A DNA stretch of 34,486 nt from an uncultured Ruminococcus sp. (GTDB lineage: Bacteria > Bacillota > Clostridia > Oscillospirales > Ruminococcaceae), in contig CAMWXM010000003.1 of the NCBI GenBank assembly GCA_947178195.1, positions 1-34,486 of the forward strand, read 5' to 3'. How positions within the stretch are numbered: position 1 is the stretch's first letter; every line of letters begins with the position of its first letter. A program made the position numbers and the translations under genes. The notes below the pieces were generated by a model. That model made no database searches and was not told the DNA's origin. It was given only the letters and a program-made list of their open reading frames with translations. This document shows positions 24,355 through 32,413 of the stretch, in pieces.

Positions 24355-25422
24355 TTATTTGATTTCCCTGATCCAGCCAAATTCATCTGGGATTTTTCCC
24401 CACTGGATACCCGTCATGGTATCATAGAGCATCTGAGAAATGTTTCCGATCTTATTATCGTTTATTTCCATTATCTTATCGCCCCATTTGAGATGACCGA
24501 CAGGAGAAATAACAGCCGCTGTGCCTGTTCCAAAAACTTCATTAAGCTTTCCGGCGTCATAAGCTTCAGCAACCTCATGAATTGTAATTTTTCTCTCGGT
24601 TACCTTATAACCCTTGCTACGGCATAATTCAATAGCGGATTTTCTGGTGATACCCGGCAAAACTGAACCGGTAAGCTCAGGCGTTATTATTTCATTATCG
24701 ATAACGAAGAAGATGTTCATTGAGCCTACTTCTTCTATATACTTTCTTTCAACGCCGTCAAGCCAAAGAACTTGTTCATAGTCCTGTTCATGGGCTTCTT
24801 CCTGACCTGCAAGAGAAATAGCGTAATTGGCAGCTGTTTTTGCAAAGCCTGTGCCGCCTCTTACCGCTCTTACATAATTATTTTCAACATAAATTTTAAC
24901 AGGGTTAAGACCTGTGGAATAATAAGCTCCCGAAGGCGAAAGGATTATCATGAATAAATAGTGGTCAGCAGGACGAACGCCTACATAAGGGTCTGTTGCA
25001 AAAATAAACGGACGAATATAAAGCGCTGTACCGTCGGTATGCGGAACCCAGTCCTTTTCAATTTCGATAAGCTTTTCAAGAGCTTCAAGGCAATCAGTTT
25101 CGTTTATCTGAGGAATAACCATTCTTTTATTTGAAACGTTAAGTCTTTTAAAGTTTTCATCAGGACGGAAAAGTTGGATTTTGCCTTCCGCAGTACGATA
25201 AGCCTTAAGACCTTCAAAGACCTCCTGTCCGTAATGCAGACACATTGAAGCCGGCGACAGCGAAATATTCTGATAAGGAATTATCCTTGCGTCATGCCAG
25301 CCCTCACCTGTGTCATAATTCATAACAAACATATGGTCTGTAAAAATATGACCAAAACCAAGCTTGCTTTCATCAGCAGGCTTGTCCTTTAATTTTTCTG
25401 CCAATTCAATTTTGATGTTCAT
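24355..25422 (-). CDS. ilvE: Branched-chain amino acid aminotransferase
   Basis: Pyridoxal-phosphate enzyme of fold type IV that makes leucine, isoleucine and valine from their 2-oxo acids with glutamate, or runs in reverse. The Schiff-base lysine is Lys195 in GTGFAKTAANYA. EQVLWLDG, EEVGSMNIFF and the phosphate-binding GSVLPGITRKSAIEL follow as in the longer class of BCATs resembling the eukaryotic enzymes. The length of 355 is typical of that class. The GGGAG ribosome site lies in the loop of a small AGACT/AGTCT hairpin directly before the ATG, which may tune translation. It lies 28 bases downstream of a 40-residue microprotein gene. Confidence 0.96.
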   Translation of the reverse strand: MNIKIELAEKLKDKPADESKLGFGHIFTDHMFVMNYDTGEGWHDARIIPYQNISLSPASMCLHYGQEVFEGLKAYRTAEGKIQLFRPDENFKRLNVSNKRMVIPQINETDCLEALEKLIEIEKDWVPHTDGTALYIRPFIFATDPYVGVRPADHYLFMIILSPSGAYYSTGLNPVKIYVENNYVRAVRGGTGFAKTAANYAISLAGQEEAHEQDYEQVLWLDGVERKYIEEVGSMNIFFVIDNEIITPELTGSVLPGITRKSAIELCRSKGYKVTERKITIHEVAEAYDAGKLNEVFGTGTAAVISPVGHLKWGDKIMEINDNKIGNISQMLYDTMTGIQWGKIPDEFGWIREIK

Positions 25423-25450
25423 TTATAAAGACTCCCTTTTTAAAGTCTGT

Positions 25451-25573
25451 TTATTCACAGACTGTAATATAACTTTTTTTATACTTCTTTTTGTATACGA
25501 GCACTGCAGCCGTTAATGCCGCTGCCGCAGAAAATACGGCAAGAACAGCCAAAATTATTTTTATTGCTTTCAC
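25451..25573 (-). CDS. 40-residue single-pass membrane microprotein
   Basis: Begins with a GTG eight bases after AAGGAG. The product opens VKAIKIILAVLAVFSAAAAL, continues as a hydrophobic helix to about residue 26, and ends with a basic stretch (YKKKYKKSY) before the stop: N-terminus, one membrane helix, positively charged cytoplasmic tail. It lies between the promoter at 25632 and ilvE, in the same direction, with no terminator before ilvE. No known family is recognised. A strong ribosome site and clean membrane topology favour a real gene over chance. Confidence 0.65.
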   Translation of the reverse strand: MKAIKIILAVLAVFSAAAALTAAVLVYKKKYKKSYITVCE

Positions 25574-25631
25574 AACACACGCTCCTTAAGAATAAAATAT
25601 ATTTTTCCGGCTTTCCATATAGCCATATATT

Positions 25632-25640
25632 ATTATACCA
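25632..25640 (-). promoter_or_regulatory. Extended -10 promoter for the microprotein-ilvE unit
   Basis: Reading leftward, TGG-TATAAT is a perfect -10 with an extended TGn. The -35 position (TAGCCA, 17 bases up) is poor, as is usual for extended -10 promoters. The leader of about 60 bases could form a short GGCT/AGCC hairpin. Confidence 0.55.
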
Positions 25641-25756
25641 CATTTTTTTTCTCTTGGCTACAATGCAAAGCCAAAAATATGCACAATTTTTACCGTTGGT
25701 TTTTTGGCATTTTAACAATTTTTTTCTTTTGTTTTAAAAAAAATTCAATTTAACAC

Positions 25757-25785
25757 TTGAAAAATTTTATAAGATGTGTTATAAT
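25757..25785 (+). promoter_or_regulatory. SRP RNA promoter
   Basis: TTGAAA (25757-25762), a 17-base spacer and TATAAT (25780-25785), placing the start close to the 5' stem of the SRP RNA. Confidence 0.8.
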
Positions 25786-25804
25786 TTTGATGTTGATTAT
25801 TTTT

Positions 25805-25935
25805 ATTCCGAAATATAGGTGTGCGGGCCCTGTGCAACGGAACACCGTGAACCATGTCAGGCGGGGAACCGAGCAGCATTAAGCGGATCGTTTTGTGTGC
25901 CGCAGCCAGCCTGCACACCTATGTTCCGGAATTTT
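25805..25935 (+). ncRNA. ffs: Signal recognition particle RNA (small bacterial type)
   Basis: RNA scaffold for Ffh in co-translational targeting of membrane proteins. The conserved apical part is unmistakable: GTGAACCATGTCAGG and GGGAACCGAGCAGCA around the Ffh-binding internal loops, with the GGAA tetraloop region between. A long terminal stem runs from ATTCCG (25805) to CGGAAT (25932) and is followed by nine T, so the closing helix doubles as an intrinsic terminator. Placement directly before dnaX is common in Firmicutes. There is no Alu domain, so this is the short 4.5S-like form. The exact ends are approximate. Confidence 0.95.
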
Positions 25936-25964
25936 TTTTTCTTATTTGAAGGGAGGAAGCCGCT

Positions 25965-27527
25965 ATGTATACAGCTTTATATCGGAAATGGCGTCCTCTT
26001 TCGTTTGACGACGTTATTTCTCAGCCACATATAACTACAACTCTGAAAAATCAGATAAAAAATAATAAAACGGCTCACGCCTATCTCTTTACCGGTTCGA
26101 GAGGTACGGGTAAAACTACCTGTGCCAGAATTTTTGCTAAGGCGGTGAACTGCCCAGAGGAAAAGGACGGCAATCCCTGTCTTGAATGCGGCGTATGTAG
26201 GGACGCAGATAATTTTGCCCTTTCGGATATTATAGAGATAGACGCCGCTTCAAATAACGGAGTTGACGATATAAGAGACCTGAGAGAAGGCGCAGTCTAT
26301 ACTCCGGAACGCTGCAGATACAAGGTCTATATCATCGATGAGGTGCATATGCTGACTCCCAGTGCCTTTAACGCTCTTCTGAAAATTATGGAAGAACCGC
26401 CGGAATATGTTAAATTTATTCTTGCTACCACAGAGGTTCATAAGGTTCCGGCAACTATCACTTCACGGTGTCAGCGTTTCGATTTCAGAAGAATACTGAC
26501 GGAGGATATCAAACAAAGACTTTTATATATTGCAGAAAAGGAAGGCATAACCCTTGATGAAAATGCCGCTTCCCTTATCGCAAGGCTTTCTGACGGTGGA
26601 ATGAGAGATGCTCTTTCGCTTCTTGACCAGTGTGCGGCTTATTCTGAAAATATAACTCCCGAAACTGTTTCTGCTGCGGCGGGGATTGCGGGAAGAGATG
26701 ATATTTTTGAAATAATAGATGCTGCAGTTTCAAAAGCACCGGCAAAAGCGTTGGCGGCAGCGGACAAGCTTTATTCCCAGTCTAAGGATATGGGCAAGCT
26801 GTGTTCGGAGCTTACAGACCAGTTCAGGAATCTTATGCTTATGAAGGTATGCCCTGAAAAGCCGGAGCTTATTGCATGTATGCCCGAAGAATTTGAAAGG
26901 CTTAAAAATATAGCCGCTAAAACGGAGCTTCAGGACATTCTTTCAAAAATTTCCATATTGCAGGAATGCGGAGAGAGAATGGGAAAGGCGCTAAATAAAC
27001 GTATCGAGCTGGAAATGTGCCTTATAAAGCTTTGTTCCGTACAAAATAAACAGAAACCTATTGACAATAACGAAATTTATGGTAAAATAAATACAGATAG
27101 TTCTTTAAAGCAAACGGTAACAGAAGGTAATTATCACACTGATGAGGCTCAGCCGGATGAAGCAGAGGCTGTAAAGCCGGCTGTAGATATGAAATCGCTG
27201 AAGGCGTCTGACTTTAAACCGCTTATGGAATGGTCGGACATACTGGAGGAGATCACAAGGCTATCGCCGTCTGTATCGGGAACGCTGTCGGGCTCAAGAG
27301 CCTTTGCTTATAAAAATATTATGCTGATAGACACTAAAAATCAGTTTTTCTTGAAGCTTTTTAAAGTAAAGGAAAATCTGAAAATACTCAATGACGCAAT
27401 AAAAAACGTTATGGGAAAGGCTTATGTACTGAAAGCAAGGTGTTCAGCTGCCGCTGTAAAGGAACAAAAGGCGGAAGAACTGATTGAAAAAGCTATAAGC
27501 AGCGGAATTGAAACTGCTGTTGAATAA
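25965..27527 (+). CDS. dnaX: DNA polymerase III subunit gamma/tau
   Basis: Clamp-loader ATPase that places the sliding clamp on primed DNA. It shows Walker A GSRGTGKT (44-51), four zinc cysteines (63, 72, 75, 78), IIDEVHML (DEVH 125-128) and the sensor/arginine-finger segment TTEVHKVPATITSRCQRFDF. Domain III follows, then a short C-terminal region (about 400-520) much smaller than in E. coli tau. The start ATG lies behind GGGAGGAAG. I see no obvious A-rich slippery site for a shortened gamma form. It heads the dnaX-ebfC-recR series. Confidence 0.96.
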   Translation: MYTALYRKWRPLSFDDVISQPHITTTLKNQIKNNKTAHAYLFTGSRGTGKTTCARIFAKAVNCPEEKDGNPCLECGVCRDADNFALSDIIEIDAASNNGVDDIRDLREGAVYTPERCRYKVYIIDEVHMLTPSAFNALLKIMEEPPEYVKFILATTEVHKVPATITSRCQRFDFRRILTEDIKQRLLYIAEKEGITLDENAASLIARLSDGGMRDALSLLDQCAAYSENITPETVSAAAGIAGRDDIFEIIDAAVSKAPAKALAAADKLYSQSKDMGKLCSELTDQFRNLMLMKVCPEKPELIACMPEEFERLKNIAAKTELQDILSKISILQECGERMGKALNKRIELEMCLIKLCSVQNKQKPIDNNEIYGKINTDSSLKQTVTEGNYHTDEAQPDEAEAVKPAVDMKSLKASDFKPLMEWSDILEEITRLSPSVSGTLSGSRAFAYKNIMLIDTKNQFFLKLFKVKENLKILNDAIKNVMGKAYVLKARCSAAAVKEQKAEELIEKAISSGIETAVE

Positions 27528-27552
27528 GGAAAATTAAAGGAGATTTTAAATT

Positions 27553-27897
27553 ATGAAATCAAGAGTACCTAAAAATATTGGCGGAGCTTCAAATATGAAT
27601 TCGATGATAAAGCAGGCTCAGAAAATGCAGGACGAGATCACTGCTTTGCAAACGGATATTGAAGCAAGAGAATTTTCGGCCACCTCCGGCGGCGGCGCTG
27701 TTGAAGTAAAGGTAACAGGAGCTAAGAATATCAAATCCCTTACAATCAAACCTGAGGTGGTTGATCCCGATGATGTTGAAATGCTCCAGGATTTAGTGGT
27801 AAGCGCTATCAATGAAGCTATGAACGATGTGGAAAAAACTACCGAGGAAGAAATGAACAAAATAACCGGCGGAGTGGCTTTGCCGGGCTTATTCTGA
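27553..27897 (+). CDS. ebfC: YbaB/EbfC nucleoid-associated protein
   Basis: 114-residue dimeric DNA-binding protein of the YbaB family, probably a nucleoid or repair accessory. It has a helical N-terminus (NMNSMIKQAQKMQDEITALQ), a central sheet (EFSATSGGGAVEVKVTGAKNIKSLTI), then VDPDDVEMLQDLVVSAINEAM and a glycine-rich end. The ribosome site is AAAGGAG. Between dnaX and recR is its standard place, and the gaps are 25 and 6 bases. Confidence 0.95.
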   Translation: MKSRVPKNIGGASNMNSMIKQAQKMQDEITALQTDIEAREFSATSGGGAVEVKVTGAKNIKSLTIKPEVVDPDDVEMLQDLVVSAINEAMNDVEKTTEEEMNKITGGVALPGLF

Positions 27898-27903
27898 TAA
27901 AAT

Positions 27904-28506
27904 ATGGCTGATAATAACGCACTTCCCCTGGTGATACTTGCCGAGCAATTCGCAAAGCTTCCGGGAATAGGTATGAAAACTGCTCAGCGTCTCGCCTATG
28001 CGGTAATGGCTATGAGCGATGAGGACGCAAAGCAATTTTCAGACGCGATTATTTCTGTGAAAAACGATGTGGGTTACTGTAAAGTATGTCAGAACCTTAC
28101 CGAATCTGAGATTTGCCCGATTTGCAGCGATTCAAATCGGGATTCTTCCATTATATGCGTTGTGGAAACTCCCAAGGACGTTTCCGCTTTTGAACGTACA
28201 AACGAATATGGTGGAACTTACCATGTTCTTCATGGGCTTATTTCTCCTATAAACGGAATAGGTCCTGATGATATAAAAATCAAAGAGCTTCTGGATAGGG
28301 TGAGCAATAACGCTGTTTCTGAAATTATTATGGCTACTAATCCTACAGTTGAGGGAGAGGCTACGGCTATGTACATCGCAAGGATTTTAAAGCCTTTGGG
28401 CATCATGGTGACAAGACTTGCTTTCGGTATACCTGTGGGAGGTCATCTTGAATCTGCCGACGAGGTGACGCTGTTCAAGGCTCTGGAAAACAGAAGCGAA
28501 ATGTAA
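27904..28506 (+). CDS. recR: Recombination mediator RecR
   Basis: Acts with RecO/RecF to load RecA on gapped DNA. At 200 residues it has a helix-hairpin-helix (LAEQFAKLPGIGMKTAQRLA), a zinc finger (Cys59, 62, 71, 74), a Toprim domain with VVETPKDVSAFERT, and the YHVLHGLISPINGIGPDDI segment. The Walker B-like C-terminal part contains ATNPTVEGEATAMYIAR. The start lies six bases after ebfC without a strong ribosome site, so it is probably coupled. Confidence 0.97.
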   Translation: MADNNALPLVILAEQFAKLPGIGMKTAQRLAYAVMAMSDEDAKQFSDAIISVKNDVGYCKVCQNLTESEICPICSDSNRDSSIICVVETPKDVSAFERTNEYGGTYHVLHGLISPINGIGPDDIKIKELLDRVSNNAVSEIIMATNPTVEGEATAMYIARILKPLGIMVTRLAFGIPVGGHLESADEVTLFKALENRSEM

Positions 28507-28545
28507 GATGCAGATACGTCAATATTTTTTAAGGAGTTGATATTT

Positions 28546-29253
28546 ATGCCTACGCCCCATAATAACGCCCAAAAAGGCGATATTGCAAAAACTGTTCTTA
28601 TGCCGGGAGACCCACTCAGAGCAAAATTTATTGCCGAGACTTATCTTGATGATCCTGTATGCTACAACAACGTAAGAGGTATGCTGGGATTTACCGGAAA
28701 ATATAAGGGAACTGAAGTTTCTGTTCAGGGCAGCGGTATGGGTATGCCGTCTATCGGCATATACTCATGGGAGCTTTATAACGAATATGACGTGGAAAAT
28801 ATTATAAGGATAGGTACTATAGGGGCTATTGCCGATTTTGTAAATCCAAGAGATGTTATATTCGGTATGGGCGCATGTACCAACTCCGGCTATGCTGCAC
28901 AGTACCGCCTTCCGGGAACTTATGCTCCGACAGCATCTTATGAGTTGCTGAAAAAAGCAGTTGAAAATGCTGAAAAGCTGGGTGCTGTATATCATGTGGG
29001 AAATATTCTTTCAAGCGATACTTTTTATGACGACGCAAATTCTCTGGCGCAATGGCAGAAAATGAATGTTTTAGGTGTTGAAATGGAAGCCGCCGCTCTT
29101 TATATGAATGGAGCAAGAGCCGGTAAAAATGCCCTTTGCATTGCAACCGTTTCCGATTGCCCTCTGAGAAATATTTCTCTTCCGGCAGAGGAACGCCAGA
29201 CAAGTTTTACGCAAATGATGGAGATCGCTCTTGAAACAGCGGTCGGTTTATGA
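28546..29253 (+). CDS. deoD: Purine-nucleoside phosphorylase (DeoD type)
   Basis: Cleaves purine (deoxy)nucleosides with phosphate in salvage, as a hexamer. Signatures: VLMPGDPLRAKFIAE, the GSGMGMPSIGIYSWEL phosphate and sugar site, GVEMEAAALY, and VSDCPLRN with the catalytic Asp. With the ATG at 28546 it has 235 residues, the family norm; the start is set by AAGGAG ten bases upstream. A nearby in-frame TTG (28537) would overlap the ribosome site. It follows recR by 39 bases and probably shares its transcript. Confidence 0.96.
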   Translation: MPTPHNNAQKGDIAKTVLMPGDPLRAKFIAETYLDDPVCYNNVRGMLGFTGKYKGTEVSVQGSGMGMPSIGIYSWELYNEYDVENIIRIGTIGAIADFVNPRDVIFGMGACTNSGYAAQYRLPGTYAPTASYELLKKAVENAEKLGAVYHVGNILSSDTFYDDANSLAQWQKMNVLGVEMEAAALYMNGARAGKNALCIATVSDCPLRNISLPAEERQTSFTQMMEIALETAVGL

Positions 29254-29267
29254 GAAGGGACATATAA

Positions 29268-29843
29268 ATGAAAATTTTAGAATTGGGAATTGCTGTTGTT
29301 GCTGCAGTTGCATGTGTTTCTGCCATTAATTCAAATAATATCAGGACTGACAATGATCCTTGCATTATTCCAGGAATATACTGCGGAATGACAACAGAGG
29401 AAGTTTTCGATGTTGTGGGAACAGATTATTCCGAGTACGCTGATGAAAATAACCCGGGAGAAATGGAGTATTATTTTCAACTGGACAGAGTCGACTGTTT
29501 GGGCATAGACATGCCTGCGGAAATGTTTTTTGAATTTTCGCCAAAAGGGGAGTTATTTAATTACGGTTATCATATAGGCTGCGTTTACGATGTTAATACA
29601 AACGAATATTCTTACCCTTATGACGAAAGTCAGTTGTTGGAAGCTTATGAAACTATTTACGATATACTGGAAAGTACTCTTGGATCGGGACAAGAAACCT
29701 CTATTGCTTCCGAATCAATAAAGGAATATTCATGGAAATCCAGAGATAATGAGGAAATATGGTTTATGGTGGGTACTGATTTATGGTCAAGCGGAGTAAA
29801 TGAGATACTGCTTTCTTCGGCAGATGAGTCGCTGAGAAATTGA
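29268..29843 (+). CDS. Small secreted or membrane-anchored protein, unknown
   Basis: 191-residue protein with an N-terminal hydrophobic segment (about 3-20, ILELGIAVVAAVACVSAI), then an acidic extracytoplasmic part rich in Tyr, Glu and Asp. The phrase GIYCGMTTEEVFDVVGTDYSEY resembles the helix-turn of SmpA/BLIP-like folds (GMTxEEVxxxxG). That resemblance is weak and the function is unknown. It begins 14 bases after deoD with an AAGGGA ribosome site, and a strong terminator follows. Confidence 0.75.
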   Translation: MKILELGIAVVAAVACVSAINSNNIRTDNDPCIIPGIYCGMTTEEVFDVVGTDYSEYADENNPGEMEYYFQLDRVDCLGIDMPAEMFFEFSPKGELFNYGYHIGCVYDVNTNEYSYPYDESQLLEAYETIYDILESTLGSGQETSIASESIKEYSWKSRDNEEIWFMVGTDLWSSGVNEILLSSADESLRN

Positions 29844-29892
29844 TATAATTGGCGATTGTTTGCGTTTTTATTTCCGGATTTTCCTGATAAAA

Positions 29893-29932
29893 AGTCAGCG
29901 CCGTATAATTTTCATACGACGCTGATTTTTTT
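29893..29932. terminator. Bidirectional terminator
   Basis: CAGCG-C-CGTAT pairs with ATACG-A-CGCTG around a seven-base AT loop. A seven-T run follows on the plus strand and TTTTTATC on the minus. It serves the converging genes ending at 29843 and 29931. Confidence 0.87.
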
Positions 29933-30245
29933 AAAAGAATGTATTTTTACACTGGATGACAATTTCGGTACAAGCCCTGATTTTATCCGGCATGAGCAGA
30001 TACAAAACCGTTTCTACAACTTTTTCTGATTTCTGATTTTTGTTTATGCTGAAATTTTTACCAAGTATTTCTATTTCCGTTTTTTGGCTGTTTTGTTCTA
30101 TAGAAGCCATGACCAGCTGATTGCGGCTTACGATATTATTGGTGTTAAGGTAAGCCTTCATAAGTCCGAAAATAAAAATATTAATAATAATATAAATGAA
30201 GAAGGCAAGCATGAACGCTCGTCTTATTTTTTTTCTTTTTTCCAT
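29931..30245 (-). CDS. Small single-pass membrane protein after spoIIP, unknown
   Basis: 104 residues: basic N-terminus (MEKRKKIRR), one membrane helix (about 10-30, AFMLAFFIYIIINIFIFGLM), and an extracytoplasmic tail of about 70 residues. It starts one base after the spoIIP stop and its AGAGG ribosome site is inside spoIIP, so it is co-expressed. I do not recognise a family. The position suggests a role in engulfment or in controlling SpoIIP, but that is inference. Confidence 0.75.
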   Translation of the reverse strand: MEKRKKIRRAFMLAFFIYIIINIFIFGLMKAYLNTNNIVSRNQLVMASIEQNSQKTEIEILGKNFSINKNQKSEKVVETVLYLLMPDKIRACTEIVIQCKNTFF

Positions 30246-30246
30246 T

Positions 30247-31392
30247 TTAATCGTCCTCTGCTAATTTTTTAAAAGATTTGACAAGAGATTTTCCGATAAG
30301 CTTTCCTGAATATTCAACCTGTTCCAGGGTGTTTCCATGACTTCCCACTTCTATTAAAAGGCTGCCTGTTGTCAGATCCTGATTGTATTTACGGTAATCA
30401 AACAGAACTGGTCTTGCAAACCCCGGATAATCCGACGACATCTGCTGCTGCAAAAGAGCTGCAAATCTGAAATTTTTCATATAATCCGGCATATTCAGCG
30501 TTCCGTCGTCGCAGCCTGATATTATCATGACCTGTGCCGCCTTTTTTCCGTCTATGGTGACAGTCGGCTGCATGATGCTTTCGCTTGTGCCAATAGCGTC
30601 CCTGTGAATATCCAATACTACCTTTATTGTAGGATTTTCTTTTAGAATATTTTTTATTGTTGTGGCGCTTCTTTCATACGATCCATTGTACGATGGGTAA
30701 TCATGTATGGTCGTATCATGTATTACACCTATTCCCGCATCTTCCAGCTGACGGGTAATTTCATCTCCTATTAAAACAACATTTTTTTCGGGGTCGGTGG
30801 TGCGGTAATTAAACGATGTATCAAAGCTGCTGCGTTCATAAGGCTCGAAGCTTTCGGTAGTATGTGTATGCATAATAAGTACCTGAGGCGTACCGTCAAG
30901 CTCTACTTCAAACTCCGGCAGCTTGCCGCTTTCTTCAATAAGCTCTGCATTTGAAATACTTGTTTCATTCATAACCTGTCCGCCGCCCTCAAGAGCTATA
31001 AACTTGTTTCCGCTGTATCTTTCAAAGGTATAGGGGTATACCGTTGTGTCACCTTCCTTCCAGTTTTCGGGATAAGGCTTGGGACCTGGGTCTGCCGAAA
31101 CTGCGGCTGCTACTTCGTCTTTGTCGTTGTCGTTGGCGTTTTCATCATCTTCTTCCGATTCGTATTTCTGGGTTATTCTCTCTCCTCCGAAAATTTCAAA
31201 ATAGTCATAATCATCCTCCCCGGTATAATATTCAGGGTCGGACGTAAAATCAATTTTCTTCTCCGCAAAGAATATTGCCGATGGCGTTATCTCAGGAAAA
31301 GCTTTATAGGTTATTGTTCCGGCTGCAAATACTCCGACAAGAAGTATAGCGGCTTTTTTTGTTTTTCCGTATTTTTTTTTGCGTTTACGCAT
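30247..31392 (-). CDS. spoIIP: Stage II sporulation protein P (engulfment hydrolase)
   Basis: Membrane-anchored peptidoglycan amidase/endopeptidase that, with SpoIID and SpoIIM, thins septal wall and drives engulfment. It has a basic N-terminus and membrane anchor (about 13-29), an acidic linker (about 58-95 with many Asp/Glu), and a catalytic domain with VLIMHTHTTESF (His175, His177), VVLDIHRDA (261-266) and the catalytic glutamate in LLIEVGSHGNTLEQ (Glu348). The length of 381 is normal. The ribosome site is weak (GTGAGA). Expression would be expected in the mother cell during sporulation; a sigma-E promoter could not be assigned firmly. Confidence 0.95.
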   Translation of the reverse strand: MRKRKKKYGKTKKAAILLVGVFAAGTITYKAFPEITPSAIFFAEKKIDFTSDPEYYTGEDDYDYFEIFGGERITQKYESEEDDENANDNDKDEVAAAVSADPGPKPYPENWKEGDTTVYPYTFERYSGNKFIALEGGGQVMNETSISNAELIEESGKLPEFEVELDGTPQVLIMHTHTTESFEPYERSSFDTSFNYRTTDPEKNVVLIGDEITRQLEDAGIGVIHDTTIHDYPSYNGSYERSATTIKNILKENPTIKVVLDIHRDAIGTSESIMQPTVTIDGKKAAQVMIISGCDDGTLNMPDYMKNFRFAALLQQQMSSDYPGFARPVLFDYRKYNQDLTTGSLLIEVGSHGNTLEQVEYSGKLIGKSLVKSFKKLAEDD

Positions 31393-31546
31393 TTTATCTC
31401 ACACTTTCTACTATTGGTTATTAATAGAATTATATTCATTTTTAATGAAAAATATGATAAGAATTTTTGTAATAGCATATTTCTGAACATGTTTTGCATA
31501 AATGATATATAGCATTGAATAATAATTAACAGAAAGGGGAGGTAGT

Positions 31547-32410
31547 ATGTACAAATGCTGCAACATAAAAAAATTTGCTGAAATCGTTTTATTCGATATA
31601 GTGATAATAGCTGCCGCTCTTATTATCACCTTTGGCGGAGCAGCTTCTGAAGATAACTCCGATCCGGTCTTTCTTCCGATAATTATGTATCACAGCATAG
31701 TGGGAGACGATAGAGCTGAAAGCGATTATAAAATAAAGGTAAGCACAGTTGAAAATGACCTTTTATACCTGAAAGAGCATGGGTACAATTCGATTTTTGC
31801 TGAAGACGTTATAAATTATACCCGAAAAAACAAGCCACTGCCGGATAATCCGGTTTTAATTACTGCTGACGATGGCTTTTATAATAATTATTATTATCTT
31901 TTACCGCTTCTTGAAAAATATGATATGAAGGCGACAGTTTCCGTGGTGGGATATTTTAGCGAGGTTCTGGCGAAAAACGATCCTCACATTCCTCAGTATT
32001 CTTATCTGACATGGGACGATATAAAAGAATGCATTGCCAGCGGAAGAATAGAGATCGGAAACCATACTTATAATATGCATTCGATTTCAGACAGAAAAGG
32101 TTGTTCAAAGCTACCGTATGAATCCGAAGAGGAATACGAAAAAATATTTATTGAGGATATAGGACTTCTGCAAACGCTTTTGAAAATGAATACCGGAACA
32201 GTCCCGATAGTTTTTGCCTATCCTTATGGAATGATTTCCGACGAAAGCGTTCCGCTTTTAAAAAAACTCGGCTTCTCAGCAGCATTTAACTGTACTGAAA
32301 AGCCGAATTATATAACTCATGATGAAAAATGCCTTTTCAGCCTGAACAGGTATAACCGTCCGGCAGGAATTTCCACTGAGGAATTTATGAATAAGCTGCT
32401 TGCTTATTAA
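31547..32410 (+). CDS. Polysaccharide deacetylase (NodB/CE4 domain)
   Basis: 287-residue membrane-anchored hydrolase predicted to remove acetyl groups from N-acetylated sugars of peptidoglycan or another wall polymer. An N-terminal membrane helix (about 12-32) is followed by the NodB domain: MYHSIV, ITADDGF (motif 1, Asp108/Asp109), GNHTYNMHS (motif 2, His173 and His178) and FAYPYG (motif 3). Motif 1 has Ala where Phe is usual. It has a strong AAAGGGGAGG ribosome site and is divergent from spoIIP. Sporulation deacetylases (PdaA/PdaB) are one possibility, but the sequence does not single them out. Confidence 0.9.
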   Translation: MYKCCNIKKFAEIVLFDIVIIAAALIITFGGAASEDNSDPVFLPIIMYHSIVGDDRAESDYKIKVSTVENDLLYLKEHGYNSIFAEDVINYTRKNKPLPDNPVLITADDGFYNNYYYLLPLLEKYDMKATVSVVGYFSEVLAKNDPHIPQYSYLTWDDIKECIASGRIEIGNHTYNMHSISDRKGCSKLPYESEEEYEKIFIEDIGLLQTLLKMNTGTVPIVFAYPYGMISDESVPLLKKLGFSAAFNCTEKPNYITHDEKCLFSLNRYNRPAGISTEEFMNKLLAY

Positions 32411-32413
32411 CCC

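Noticed and set aside
25479..25718. 79-residue leftward frame overlapping the microprotein
   Set aside because: It would span the extended -10 promoter and has no good ribosome site. The overlapping GTG frame has AAGGAG and sensible membrane topology.
25819..26034. 71-residue open frame before dnaX
   Set aside because: It is read through the SRP RNA and into the dnaX start. The RNA signature is unmistakable and the frame has no ribosome site.
25965..27527. Programmed frameshift giving a short gamma form of dnaX
   Set aside because: No A-rich slippery heptamer with a following hairpin was found.
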